Below the pieces are notes generated by a model, which saw nothing but the letters and a program-made list of their open reading frames with translations, ran no database searches and was not told the DNA's origin. The position numbers were made by a program, and so were the translations under genes. From Syncephalis plumigaleata (lineage: Eukaryota; Zoopagomycota; Zoopagomycetes; Zoopagales; Piptocephalidaceae), in the NCBI GenBank assembly GCA_025201365.1, contig JAIXMF010000005.1, forward strand, positions 806,001-870,000: a stretch of DNA of 64,000 nt, written 5' to 3'. How positions within the stretch are numbered: position 1 is the first letter of the stretch; every line of letters starts with the position of its first letter. This document shows, piece by piece, positions 10,356 to 22,777 of this stretch.

Positions 10356-12373
10356 ATGAGCAAGCGTTGTGTTATTTCAGCACCTGGTAAAGTGTTGATT
10401 ACCGGCGGCTATCTCGTATTAGACCCTGCTTATCGTGGTTTAGTACTTGGTACGAATGCACGTTTTTACGCGGCAATACAAATGACTAAGCAGCCACCAG
10501 TGGTAAATCCTACACCTTCAATACGTACCAATGAGTATTCGAGGTTTATTCACGTTAATGCACCACAATTCATTGACGCCACTTGGGTGTATCATATTCA
10601 AACGCGTGAAGAAGACTCGAATAAGGTCTGGAAACTAGTGGACGTGTCCGAGTAAGTAGCGTGTACTATTATAATGGAAGTGCCCGTTAAAACGAACTGC
10701 ATTGTAGACAGTACGGCTACACGGCCGGTAATAATCCATTTATACAGGCGGCGCTTCGTCTGTCACTTGCCTACGCGGAGCACAGTATTGGAGGAAATAT
10801 ATGGAATAAGCATCAGGCATCTGATACTATTAAGATCACTATGTTGGCAGATAATGACTTCTACTCGCAACATGATCAGGTATAAATGAAATGAAATGGA
10901 ATAGATGATTGCTTTCATATACTAACATCAGTGATAGTTAGTGGCACGACAATTGCCAGTATCAAGACAGGGGTTAGAGGCGTTACCTCGTTTCTGTCCA
11001 ACAGATCGACCACTACGTGAAGTGAACAAAGCGGGCCTAGGTAGTTCGGCGGCATTGACCACATCATTGGTGGGGGCTATACTGGCATTTCTTGATGTTT
11101 GCCAGCCGGATGATGTGCACGGTCGTAGAATTGTGCATAATCTTGCGCAGGCATGTCATTGCTACGCTCAAGGGAAGATAGGTTCAGGATTTGACGTGTC
11201 ATCGGCAGTTAATGCAGGGCATGCATATCGACGATTTTCACCAGCCATACTGGATACATTTCTCGCGGTGAGTGAGCAGTATACATGGGATACTGTAAGA
11301 TCATCTAATAGAGTTATGCTGCTAGGCGGATGAGCAACGACAAAAAGAACTTATCCACTCGCTAGTATGGGACGAGCAACGACAGTAGGTAAAAGATGAA
11401 CATAATGAATGCTAGCCATAATCGTATTACACTGATTAGATGGGATAGCAAGGTGCAGTGCATTCGACTGGCACCATCACTCGTTCTAATGATGGCCGAT
11501 GTTGCCGCTGGCTCGCACACACCAAGTATGGTGAGTAAGGTGTTAGCATGGCGTAAACAAAACCCGATCCAAGGTAAAGCAATACACGTACAACGCAACT
11601 CATGTCATTGCAATATAACTAATGCACGGGTTAGCCGATACATTGTGGAAGACGTTAAACGACAAGAACGAGCTTGTACTAGTCCAGTTGATGCAACTTC
11701 AAACACTATACACGGAGGATAGAATGAGTTACGAGAAGGATATGCAAACGTGTAGATTATTGCCAGCCAGCAATGTAAGTCATTATTAACTGTTCAACTA
11801 CGTAATAATTTATCGTGTTTAGTGGTCGAATACAAGTGGATCCAAAACAATTAGCGTACTCATTGATATTCATAATACATTCCAGGTAATTAGTCAATGG
11901 CCAGCATCTAGCATCTAGCATCTACATTACTCCAATAACGCTCCTATAGCAAATACGCCGATTACTACGTGAGATGGGTGAATTGGCCGGTGTTCCCATT
12001 GAACCATTGGACCAGACACAATTACTCGACGAGTGTTTAACGATACCTGGTGTACTAATGGCGGGTGTGCCAGGAGGTAATGACTAGTATTGCATATTAT
12101 TATCATTATTATTACGAGCAACATTATATTGATGTATACATTTATTAACTAGCCGGTGGTAATGACGCGGTATTTTGTATTGTTCTCGGTGAGGATGTCA
12201 TACCTAAAGTGGATCAACTATGGTCAACATGGACACAAGCCAAAATCACGCCACTTCTCTGTGCCGAGGCATTCGACGGTATACGTCATGAGGAGTGGTC
12301 GCTATCATTGAAGAGAATAGCAACGGTACAACTACGATTGATGGCACAAATGACGAATATCCATATGAATTAA
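10356..12373 (+). CDS. ERG8: Phosphomevalonate kinase
   Basis: GHMP-family kinase that phosphorylates mevalonate-5-phosphate to the diphosphate in the mevalonate (sterol/isoprenoid) pathway. Nine exons (10356-10651, 10708-10879, 10938-11267, 11326-11384, 11440-11573, 11635-11774, 11823-11885, 11950-12076, 12153-12373) close in frame to 513 aa, somewhat longer than yeast Erg8 (451 aa). Motifs: N-terminal SAPGKVLITGGYLVLDP, the GHMP ATP loop NKAGLGSSAALTTS in exon 3, GKIGSGFDVSSAV, MADVAAGSHTPSM, and a C-terminal GVPGAGGNDAVFCI glycine loop. Introns are 48-76 nt with canonical GT-AG ends. The protein looks intact and fungal-type. The only ATG before the conserved SAPGK block was taken as the start. 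Confidence 0.92.
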
Positions 12374-12519
12374 CAGATGGTAAAGTCGTATAACTAATAA
12401 AGTATTCCCTGCCAAGTATAATTTTATTCCTTCAAGATATATACTAATATCATGGTAATATCATAATAGTGATAATAGTAATAGTAATAATAATAATAGC
12501 CATTATCAACATAAGGCTA

Positions 12520-13888
12520 TTATAATTTTGAGCCTTGAATATTCGAGCAGTGCGTATTACTATTAATACTTTGGATGGAATCCAACAATTCGCCATTATC
12601 CTGATGTAGGGCCCATACCATCACACCGCCTAGACCCTGGCAGCGTGCGTAGTCGGTCTTGATGCCCAATGACTTAGGATCATCATAGGAGATGAACGTC
12701 TTGTCATTCGTGTTGAATAGCCACGGTGTCTTTGACACATTGTCCCAGTAGCGGACCCATGGTGCCGCGGCAGTTTCCGGTGTGGTGAGCACGCCCTGAG
12801 CACGTAGATTACGCCATTGCCAAACGCCCGAATAGCCCCAAGGAGCACCGGGACAAGGATCGCCCCATGGTGCGTCATTCTGATCACCTCGCGGGATGGA
12901 ACTATTATCGAATGGCGCGTATTGCGTCACATTACCCTTGGTCATGTCGACGGTGGCGCGTGCCGAACGGCCGTAGAATCCTAGACCGAGTGTAATCTTT
13001 TCGCGAGGGAAGCCAGCATCCGTCCACTCTTTAATCGATTGCACGACCGAGAATGGATCGCCCTTGCCGGGTTCGTCATAATTGAACGGGGCATTCGGTC
13101 CGGTGGTCTTGCTCCACGAGCCGTTAATGTCATAGCCATGATGTTAATACGATCGAGTGAGGCGACGTATCGTTTGACGTCTTTGAGCGGACCACCGACA
13201 ACATCGAACGGTTGTACGCGGACAGCCAGCGTGATCTCCTTCTTGTGCGCGCCATACTTGCTGTCTAACGCGGCACGTAACTCGTTAAGTAGCGTGTGGA
13301 AGTTGTCGGCATCATGATTAACATCGTAGTTGTTGCACATCATACCGAGGCGCCCCGGATATTCCCAGTCGATATCAACGCCGTCCAGCGAGAATTGCTC
13401 CACAATCGAGAGTGTCTTCGTGATGAACGTCTGACGACCCTGTGCGCTAGCCGACATAGGGGTGAACCAGCGTGATCCGGTCCAACCACCAATCGACAAG
13501 AGTACCTTGACACCATTCTCATGAGCACCCTTGACGACACGCGGTAGGATCAATTCAGTCTCAAAGTATGGCTCGTTATTTTCCTTTAGGACGGCAAAGG
13601 CTAATACGGAGGAGATAGAAGCAATTAGCATATGATGACAGTGTTATCGCACCACTTACAATAGTTGATATGGGTAATCTTCTTGTAGGGAATGTTCTCC
13701 GGTTGCATAATATTTGTGGTCCAGTCGGCGTAATAAGCAACAATAGCTCGTTTAGTCGCCGATGGTTGCGGTATACCCCGAGAGGTGTCATTGCCATTGG
13801 GTGCAGCATTCGACCGGATCACCGACATGCTAGCCATACCGGCCAACAGCAAAGGAATGGCCAATCGGGCAAGCAAGGACAGTTTCAT
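12520..13888 (-). CDS. Secreted GH18 chitinase (one apparent frame break)
   Basis: Glycoside hydrolase family 18 chitinase, hydrolysing chitin in the wall or in prey and host walls. Exon 1 is 13888-13660; a 59-nt intron follows; exon 2 runs 13600-12520. An N-terminal signal peptide (MKLSLLARLAIPLLLAGMAS) is clear. The catalytic motif LDGVDIDWEYPG (D-x-x-D-x-D-x-E) and the SIGGWTGSRWF substrate strand are intact, as is the late GGVMVWALHQDN strand. At about 13134 the conserved INIMAYDINGSW strand switches frame: one base is missing between the Ala and Tyr codons, consistent with a lost T. Without it the protein would stop early. Because everything else is conserved I favour a consensus error or very recent mutation. 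Length would be about 435 aa. Confidence 0.85.
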
Positions 13889-15068
13889 AATGAGTAAGAC
13901 TGTTCATTGATTAATCATGGATATAAATGGCAATAGGATTACATAATAGATAGATAGATAAATAGACAACATTCATGTTAGCTTATAAAGTAAGTCAACC
14001 AATAGTACACTTACAGTTAGTTTGTGTTGTTTACAACGTTAAACAAAGAAGATGAAGAGAAGAAAAGGAGTGATGATGTCGTTAAGCAGTTAATTACAAA
14101 CAGACCGAATCGATAGAAGAAAAAAGAAACAGTAGTGAAAGAAGAACGTCAAAGCAATACAGTATTGCGTCAAAGGAGAAAAGAACCGTAAGTAGAAACA
14201 GTAGAAGCGATAGATCGTGAAATGAATCGTAGTAGAAGCGTTAGGAGTAGAGTAGGGAATGTCAAGAAGTAGGAAAACGAGCTGTTTATTAAATAGACAA
14301 TGCATTTGCAATTGCGTGTGTGTATATGACATTAGCATAGTGACTAACCAGCTGTTCAAAGAGAACTTCGCTCATCATTCAATGATGATTGTGTATTGCT
14401 TCTACTCATTCATACGACACACAATAGACAATATGTCGTGTAGAAGAAGACACATGAACACACGTATGTTCCGTCATAGGTAACGTGACATTCATGGAAT
14501 AACCACTAAATGTTATCTTCACAAATGATTCTGCACAGGATCATGTGTACAATTGGGGTTACCTCATAATATCACAAGACGTATCTCTCGTGCAGATCAT
14601 AATCATCAATAATAAAGTCCCCTGTTCTTGCTACTGCTTCTGTTCTTACCATGGTGCAACCAATGCGACTATTCATTTACTTTGTCTATCTATCTATCTA
14701 TCCATTTGTATGTACGTATGTACGAGAAAAGGCAGGTGACCTTGCACCAGAATTGCATTCGTAACACCTGCTAATGCATCGGGTGACATAAACATCATTC
14801 TAATATATATGAAACTGAACTGACTGTTTATTGGTTAGTATCAAATTAAGAATGGGTTAAATGAATGTGTGTGTGTGTGTGTGCACACATTGTGTAGCGA
14901 AATCATTGGAGATGGTTAGACGACACAAGTGTGTACAGCAGGTCCCCCATTAACACTGTTGCTGTTTTTTTCCTTTTCATGTTGACGTGACTGAATCAAT
15001 TACTGCTTGTTGGCACGTGTACAAACGAACTTGCTTCATCTACTACTGCTATCACTCTGCTATTGTTA
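13889..15068. other. Intergenic region between chitinase and Lunapark
   Basis: About 1.2 kb with a purine-rich part (14040-14260, upstream of chitinase), a (TCTA)n microsatellite near 14685-14700 and a (GT)n run near 14866-14883. No conserved coding exon or RNA was recognised. Confidence 0.5.
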
Positions 15069-16938
15069 CTATTGTTCAAGCTCGTTCGTGTCAGGTGCGA
15101 CCATCGTGTGAGTTGCAGCACTCGTACTTCCAGTAGATGATGCTGGTCGTTCCATAGAATGGTCACTATCATATTGTTCTCGTCCAGCTACTGCTGTAGA
15201 GTGATGACGGTAGTACGGATTATCAGCTGAGACTGGGGAAAGTAGACCATTGCTCTGACTAGACATTCTGGGACTCTGCTCGTCTCCTGAGTCTCCGCCA
15301 ACCTCGGAGATGGCATCTCGTTCCACACGTCCTCGAGCACCCTCGATAGCATCAGACATATCCGCAACACGTAGATCCGGCAATGAAGGTCGATGTGCAT
15401 GTCGACCACGTCCACCACCTACACCGCCACTCTCAGTCACTGGTTCCATTGTGTTGTCGATCGACAATGACGATGATCCACCCATGGGCGATGGCGTGTC
15501 CGTGAGTGACGCTTGTCCCGCCTCATGTCTGAGCTGTGACGAGCGGTGTTGACGTCGCTTACGTCGACTAGCGTTGTAGTAGTTACATTTTGGACAAAAG
15601 TATTCTATAGAACAAAAGCATGATTTGAGGTTACCCTTTTTCTTTTCCCTTTCCCATTCTACTATGATCTGTTTGTATCGCACATCACTTACGAATATCC
15701 TCTAATTCATCGGGTAGTACAAGTCCATTATGCGTATGACAACTCTGGCAAATGAGTGCGTATTTCGAGGCTGGGCCTTCTTCCCCAACGATGGCATCAA
15801 CTACACGATCCATCCATGTACGTGCCTGTGGTGTTACAGGTGAATAGGCAAATGTCGCTATAATAATAATACCGAGGATCATTAGTACATCATCAGTATA
15901 TCTATATTGATATTGATGAATGAACGCATTCATTCTAATGACTATTACTTACTACCCGGTGTATTCATGTTATTGCTGTTTACATTCGTAGTATTCTCTT
16001 GGAATGGACTATTCGCATCACTTACTGGACCAGTGGTTGCTGGTGTACCACTACCATTAGGATGAGCTGTAGCGGGAGTACCACGTTGTCGTAATCCCCC
16101 TTGACCTTGCAGACGTCCGGTTGTCATGGCACGCGAACCACCAAATGAAGCACCTGGCGGTAATGGTAATTGCTGTTTCTGATCAGGTGTCATACCAGCG
16201 CTACGTGTTGATGGATCATAACGCTCTAATAAATTACGCGTAGCATAGTAGGCTGTTTTCTTTTTTAATTCCTCCACCTAATCAATAATGCTAGTTAATG
16301 GATATATGCATACATAATAGTCGATGTTTTCTCGAATTACCTTGAACTTTTGCTTTGATTTAAGATTCTCTAGATGTTCACCTATACATACATACATCAT
16401 TATGTGTCATGTTAGTTATCGAAATAATATATGCAATGCTATACGCTTACTTTCATTGACCTTCTTACGACGATACCATAGCGTGACAATATGGTTAACA
16501 GAGTAAATACTACAAGTCATTGTTATTAGTATTAGTATTTAATGACGCATATATATATATATATATATCAACATAATGACTTACATAACAGGCATGCCCA
16601 GTAAGGGTATTATTTTGAATAGCCAAACTCGTGCACTATCATGATGCTGTCGTAGGTATAGGAAATAGGCAACGCCATAAAGCAGGTAAAGTAGTATCGA
16701 ATACACTAGGAATACGACGGTTGTACGCTTTTCGCGTAACTTAATATCGGATAGACGAAGCTCGGCCGTACGAATCTGCTCGTCTAGATCGGATAAGATT
16801 CGTTCAAAATCACTATCATCTCCCTATTATTGTAAATTCATAGTCAGTAAGCATAACTAAACTATCAAATCTTGTAGTCGCTTGTTGTATTTGCTCTCCA
16901 CTTACTCGTCGGAAGATGTTAGAAAGTTGTTGTCCCAT
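15069..16938 (-). CDS. Lunapark homologue (ER three-way-junction protein)
   Basis: Lunapark/Lnp1 stabilises three-way junctions of the tubular endoplasmic reticulum. Seven exons on the minus strand (16938-16906, 16823-16585, 16509-16451, 16381-16341, 16277-15953, 15857-15693, 15604-15069) join to 465 aa. The N-terminus MGQQLSN fits an N-myristoylation signal, a known trait of animal Lunapark. A coiled segment follows, then two membrane spans (about residues 53-72 and 86-103), a second coiled region (KKKTAYYATRNLLERYD), a Ser/Pro-rich linker and the Lunapark zinc ribbon: YALICQSCHTHNG...FCPKCNYYN (C-x2-C...C-x2-C). The 180-residue tail is Ser-rich and probably disordered. All introns are canonical. 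Confidence 0.92.
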
Positions 16939-17509
16939 TGTAGTGCGGATAAGAAAGAGGAAGCAAACTATAGGTGATAATTGTTGATTAGTCACAGTAC
17001 TAATAGACAACAAAACGTCTTTCCCTACATATAACACTCGAGACTGCTGTGTTTAGAAGAAGACAGAGGAGACAAAAGGAAAGAAATAAGGAAGAAGAGG
17101 AGGAGAGGAAGCCAAGTCAGACGTTAAGAATCACGCTTGAATGATATGTACGTGTGTTTGTACTTGTGCTTCCGTGTAATCTAAGCGAAGCCACGCCGAC
17201 TGTAATGGTAACGGGGTAAGACTTGGCTCACGCGTGATAGGAGTAGAACCAAATAACGGAGATGGATATATGCATGTACAGGACAGCAACCATAACAATA
17301 AGAAAAAAAGGGAATAGGTAAAATCGGAACAATTACACCTTCATCAACTTATTCAAAACAGCCACGTCATAGACTTTTGATTTATACGAAACAAATGTCG
17401 TCATCCATCATGGTAATTGTATTTAACGATAAGGCCATTCTAGATATACGCCATTTCCATCTTTTACTTGTTGCTTATTCGAAATTAGTACTTTCATTAT
17501 TAGTTCATC
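16939..17509. other. Shared upstream region of Lunapark and the MAT2B-like gene
   Basis: A 571-bp spacer between divergent start codons, so probably a bidirectional promoter. It is purine-rich at 17050-17115. No other feature was seen. Confidence 0.5.
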
Positions 17510-19147
17510 ATGCGTGTATTGATTACTGGTGCTTCTGGCCTACTAGGTCGTGCGGTATATGCTCGATTTAGACAGACATACGGTGAACAAGGTAAGCTAT
17601 ACATACTGATATTCATTGATATCTAACATGAATATTGCTATTTTGTTGAATATCACTAGTGGTTGGCACTGCATTCTCTCGTGCAAATAATGGTTTGATC
17701 AAGGTATATCTGAATAATAATGATAATAATAAAGAATCATATACTAGTTGGATGATGTATTAATCTAATTGACTACATTAGTTGGATCTTACAGACAAGT
17801 CAGCGGTAGAACAAGCATTCAATCAATATCAACCGGAAGGTAAACTAATCAACTATATCTGATATTATTAATCAACAATCTTACCTTGTCTTATTTGTCA
17901 TTATAGCGGTCATTCATTGTGCTGCAGAGCGTAGACCTGATGTAGCCGAAAGAGATCATGATGCCGTGTTAAAAGTAAGTGACATTTATTCCATCATTAC
18001 TACTACTCCTGTTCCATTTACTAACAACAAATGGTATGGCAGTTGAACGTACAAGCCACTGAAGCATTGGCTCAATTATGCAAGGATTACAATACTCAAT
18101 TGATATATATATCCTCGGATTATGTATTTGATGGTACAAATCCACCGTATGACATTAATGATACGCCTAATCCATTGAACTTCTATGGTAAGCAAAATGA
18201 CAATCTCACATAATATCGATGAACTCACGTATAATGCTATATACACGTAATAGGTAAAACTAAATTGGCCGGTGAAGAAGCTATTCGTAGGGTTAATCCC
18301 AAGGCTATTACACTTCGAGTTCCTGTCCTGTAAGTTGTAATGGATTATTACGGTTACTACACTATTGGCTGATCAATAGATGACATCACTAGATATGGAT
18401 TAGTCACTTACCCTAGTGAATCTAGTATTAATGTTTTAGAGGAAATAGTCAGGGTAAGTTACGATGTTTACATTCAAATTAACATAATAATGTAGAATTG
18501 ATTAATATTATTATACCTCAATAGAATAATCAATCCTCAGTAACTATGGATCATGAAGCAACTCGTTATCCAACTAATGGTAACTAGTCATTATCATTAT
18601 ATTATACATTGTACCTGTGTGCTGATTGAGATATATGTTTAACATTCCTTAACTAGTGGATGATGTGGCACGTGTCTGTTTCGATATTATTGAATGTAAG
18701 TGTTTACAAGTTAATTAACTGATTACAAACTAATATTGTATGCATTAGACTTGAAGCAGAATGGATCAACTAGTCAAATGCCAAATATTCTACATTTCAG
18801 TGCATCTGAACCCATGACAAAATACGATATTTGCGGTATTTATCATCATGTTAATAGGATAATCATAGTATACATTCTTGCTAATCATACAATTATAGTT
18901 ATGTTAGGTGAACTTATGAACAAACCAATCACGCATATCACTCCTGTCACTGATGTATCCTCAACTGCTACTAGTAAGTAGATTGACTAATGGTTGACAC
19001 AAGTACTTATTATTGATCTCTATTCGATTCATGATAGCGACACGACCAAAGGACTGTGCATTATCTACGCAACAATTACAGAAACTATCCATTAATGTGG
19101 ATCATATCGCTTTTCGCGATTGGTGGCAGAAACATTTGACTAGTTAA
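17510..19147 (+). CDS. MAT2B-like NAD(P)-binding protein (RmlD family)
   Basis: Short-chain dehydrogenase fold of the RmlD/dTDP-4-dehydrorhamnose-reductase family, closest in motifs to MAT2B, the regulatory beta subunit of methionine adenosyltransferase. Twelve small exons (17510-17591, 17660-17703, 17782-17839, 17907-17974, 18043-18187, 18254-18329, 18393-18453, 18525-18579, 18657-18695, 18749-18835, 18899-18973, 19038-19147) add to exactly 900 nt, 299 aa. Seen: [17 protein letters not shown] (Rossmann GxxGxxG), [16 protein letters not shown] (MAT2B signature), [17 protein letters not shown], and Y-G-K-T-K (catalytic Tyr/Lys). Introns are 50-78 nt. Its 3' end lies 46 bp from the convergent methyltransferase gene. 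A plain RmlD-type reductase is the alternative. Confidence 0.88.
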
Positions 19148-19193
19148 CTGCTGCCATTACACAGTTATAAATAAATGAGTGAATAGTATCATT

Positions 19194-20510
19194 CTAATTG
19201 TTCGCACTCTCTCTAACTACTTCGCATTTACGTAAGGTGACCAAGAATCCCGTATGTCCTGTTGGCGTGTGTGATGGATGACATACCCATACGTCCGATT
19301 TTGAATCACTACTAATATTCGTATCTTCTGTTTCTAGCGATGATGTAGACGTGTCGCCATTCTTCTTCAAACGACGTAGCCATGCTGGTTGAGCAGCACA
19401 CACTTTCCATTCACGCCACACCACTTCTGTCACTTGCTCCACGGCTAGACCACCTCCTGGTAACTCGGTGGCTGCACGAGCAGTAGCAATCACTTGTGTC
19501 ATATTTGGCAAATAGCACAGACAATACCCGTCATTACGTAATAGTCGTCGAACACTCTCGATAATCGATGGTGTTGCAGGATCTGGCATATCAAGTACAA
19601 TGGCATCGAATGAGCCTGATCCCCATTGTGCGGTCAATTCACCACCAGCTAGATCACCCGTATGAAATTCAATCCATGGCAATAAACTACCACGACGATA
19701 CTGACTAATGAATGTTCTAGCACTTGATGCATGTGATTCACGCTTCTCAACGGTAATCACTCGTCCTTCATTAGTCGAGCCGGCAATAGCGCGTGCCAAA
19801 TGCAAGGTGAGTGCTCCATTACCAGTACCGCATTCCAATACTCTATCACCTGGATGTAAATCTAGCATGGATATCTAGTGAAATAGAAATAAGCAGAAAT
19901 ACCTAGATGGCACCATTACACTTACGATAGCTGATGCATCCTTGGGATAAATAGGTGTACAATGTCGTGTTGCCATTAGAACATATCTAGAGAGGATGGA
20001 AGATGAAGATTAGCTATTCCATTCATTGATATTATTCTAATAGCCTCGTCTACTTACTCCTCCAATGTTGGATGATGTACGGTAAATTCTGCACCTCGAT
20101 TGCTAATCACCTTACTACGTGGTACACGATCGATAATAGCTTCATGTTCGAATTTACCCAGATGTGACATATGGACACCTGTTCAATGATAGTTACGATA
20201 CACATTAATGTCACATCTATATCATTATAGTAGAGTATAACATACCATCATGCTTTAATGGTCCTATTAATGAACGCTTGCCCTTTCTAGTCTCGCGTAA
20301 TAATACCATATCACCCCATTGAAATGTATTACTATTATTAAAAGCTGATGTTGTTGTTTCTATAGTGGTGGTTTGTACTTCAGGTATAACTGTAGATAAT
20401 TGATGTTGTTCTCGACATTGAATTCTTGTATACACCGAAAGTAAAGATAAACTAGACTGGAAACGCTTAGTAAATAGTGTACGCTGACATGCACCAACAA
20501 ATCTGGTCAT
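19194..20510 (-). CDS. tRNA (adenine-58-N1)-methyltransferase, TRM61/TRMT61B-like
   Basis: Class I SAM-dependent methyltransferase that makes m1A58 in tRNA. Four exons (20510-20246, 20178-20058, 19986-19926, 19874-19194) give 375 aa. The N-terminus MTRFVGACQRTLFTKRFQSS is Arg/Ser-rich without acids, like a mitochondrial presequence, which suggests the mitochondrial TRMT61B branch rather than the cytosolic Trm6/Trm61 enzyme. Motifs: an N-terminal beta domain ending HHPTLEEYVLMATRHCTPIY, SAM motif I VLECGTGNGALTLHLA, motif II VITVEKR, and catalytic-region DAIVLDMPDP. An upstream in-frame ATG at 20582 would add a hydrophobic stretch; 20510 was preferred because it starts the presequence-like segment. 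Confidence 0.88.
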
Positions 20511-20664
20511 TGTCAATATTACTTCTTTATGGCTCGTGAAGAAGGAAAAAAGAGCAAAAAATAAGTAATAATACTCATCCAAATAGAATTTATTAATTAA
20601 TTTGTAAATGGATCATCACGTTACTACGTCATTCTTTCCTTGTTTTTATATGACACTGACAACC

Positions 20665-22105
20665 ATGAATTCTATTCGAGCTTCACAAGATGCCATCGTA
20701 AGGGACACGAATGACGATGCAACACTTAGTCGCTTGTACGTCACTAGTCAAAGGAGTATATACGTTGTTATTCTAACGATATTACAGATCTACAGTGGAA
20801 GCCGGCTATTTACAAGATCCCTATGCTGAACTATTCGCGAATCGACGACGTGCCAATAACTACAAACGGAATCCGGTTATTCATCGTGGTACTTATGTAC
20901 GCACCACTATAATAGACAAACTAGTATTATCATTCTTGCGTTGTAGTCTACAAAAGACCACGAGTAATACGAATGGACATCAATGTCAAATTTATCTTTA
21001 GGAGCTGGATCGGATACACGATACTTTCGATTAAGAGAGGTAGATTGTTGAATGACTATTACGCCTATAGGATGATTAATGAGTTACTAACATTTGATTA
21101 GAATGATCTATTGGATAGTCAAGTATTTCGAGGTGGATTTCTCCGAGATAACTGCACGTAAAACACGCGTCATATGTCAATCCAAATTATTTACGGAATC
21201 TAAACTTGGTAATTATTATTATTATTATAGTAACATCTTGAAATATAACATTTCTAATACATAAATACTTCTTAGGCAAAGGTGGTTGTGAGCTATATAC
21301 TGACTCATATTGCTTGTTATCGGGTGATTTACGTCAATTCAATCATCCATTGTACCTGAGTTGATTACACATGGCTTTGATACAAGGTAATTAGTTAAGA
21401 TATGCTATTATGCATTATTCTAATGAATACTGTAATAATACTCTATAGTCTGCCCACATTAATATTGGCTGAATGTGTACTCGTTTACATGCTACCCAAG
21501 ATGCTGATGCCATTATCCGATGGACGGGTGAGCATTGCCATCAAGCTGGATTTGTCATCTATGAACCGTGCGAACCACATGATGCGTTTGGACAAATTAT
21601 GATACAGAATCTACGGGTAATTACGGGCAGTAGTGATGATATTCGAATATCCTTGAGAGAATATTGCCATGAATATCGATTATTTACGAGATAGAAAGGT
21701 TAATTACTATTGATTGTGTCAATGCATGCATTATAGAATCGACAAATAGAACTGCCGGGACTTGCCGTCTACCCGAGTGTCGCCTCTCAAGAAACGCGAT
21801 TTCTGACTAATCAATGGAATGCGGCTCATGGTATCACGATTGCCCACGCACATGATCATTGTATACCAGCGAGTGAACAACAACGGTAAGTGTGGTTGGA
21901 AGTACATCTCAATCATTTACATGATGCTTAGCTATATTGATTGATATCTAAAATGATGTATAGTATTGCACAATGTGAATGGTTAGACGAGATAGAAGAG
22001 TGGAATCTATTGGCACGACATTATGCTATTGTATGGGCCTGGCATACTACAAATAGTGAATTCAGTCAACTATTGAATACATGGCAGGTCATACAAGAGG
22101 AATAA
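20665..22105 (+). CDS. Leucine carboxyl methyltransferase, LCMT1/PPM1-like (several apparent frame breaks)
   Basis: LCMT1/Ppm1 methylates the C-terminal leucine of the PP2A catalytic subunit. About eight exons run from 20665 (ATG; an upstream ATG at 20608 is possible) to 22105. Conserved blocks in order: VEAGYLQDPYAELF, RGTYVRTTIIDKLV, LGAGSDTRYFRL (SAM loop), KYFEVDFSEITARKT, LPTLILAECVLVYM, DAFGQIMIQNLR, and a C-terminal WNLLARHYAIVWAWH. Four places need a one-base shift to keep alignment: before LGAG (about 21000), before KYFEVDF (about 21119), before VPELITHG (about 21350) and between YMLP and QDADAI (about 21497); most look like a missing base in a short homopolymer. Splice sites are otherwise intact. 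Either the consensus is poor here or the gene is decaying. Two other genes in the window show similar breaks, so I favour sequence error. Confidence 0.8.
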
Positions 22106-22325
22106 ATCAAAATGTATTATCATTTCAAATCCATGTTTGTTTATTCACATGTTGTGTAATCCCAAGAGTAATTGATACGATATCATAGAATACGACAACC
22201 ATCACTAAAGAAACAAGCGTGTAAGTATAATGATGATTAGATGATAGTTGTCATAATATGAATGATATGCATGTATATTACCAACTATTACTTATTGGAT
22301 ACATTACACTATTGGAACGTGAATC

Positions 22326-22518
22326 TCACTTGTCACGAGGACATTCGCATTGTTGTTCCTTGGGTACATTCTTCATTACTAGTAACAAGCAGTTAGAGTG
22401 ATACATGTACTAGTGCTGTGCCATATAGTCTATCCAAATAATTACCTTCTTCAACATGACGACCACAACCCTTCCAGGTAATCTTGCCGCATTTGCCACA
22501 GGTAGCTTGCATACACAT
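22326..22518 (-). CDS. Conserved 41-aa Cys-rich small protein
   Basis: Two exons (22518-22446 and 22378-22326) with a 67-nt canonical intron encode 41 aa beginning MCMQATCGKCGKITWKGCG and ending PKEQQCECPRDK. The pattern MC-x-x-x-x-C-x-x-C-x-K-x-T-W-x-G-C-G-x-H-V...P-x-x-x-x-C-x-C-P matches a family of tiny uncharacterised proteins I recall in fungi; its six cysteines and one histidine suggest metal binding. No signal peptide is visible. The function is unknown. Too short for most gene finders; the intron at a conserved place and clean frame closure support it. Confidence 0.75.
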
Positions 22519-22777
22519 GATGAATAAGAATGATAGTAAGTGTTTAACACAGTGATAATAGTAGTTTGCAATACTTTAGTAAAGTAAAAGTAAGAAGAAA
22601 GAGAAAGAGAAGTAACGAGATGAATATCAATGTAGCATCATGACAACATGCCTTCTATTTATATTCAATCAGTTAATTATTAATTACATGTACGGATAAT
22701 GGAAAAACACTCGTATTTTATTCCTCTTTTTTACCACTCAGGATTATTCACCTCCTTACTATTCAAGACAATACACT

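Noticed and set aside
21616-21736. ATATCCTTG inside an LCMT1 intron as a third U12 donor
   Set aside because: The surrounding reading frame does not support a splice there, and the ordinary GT-AG ends join conserved blocks.
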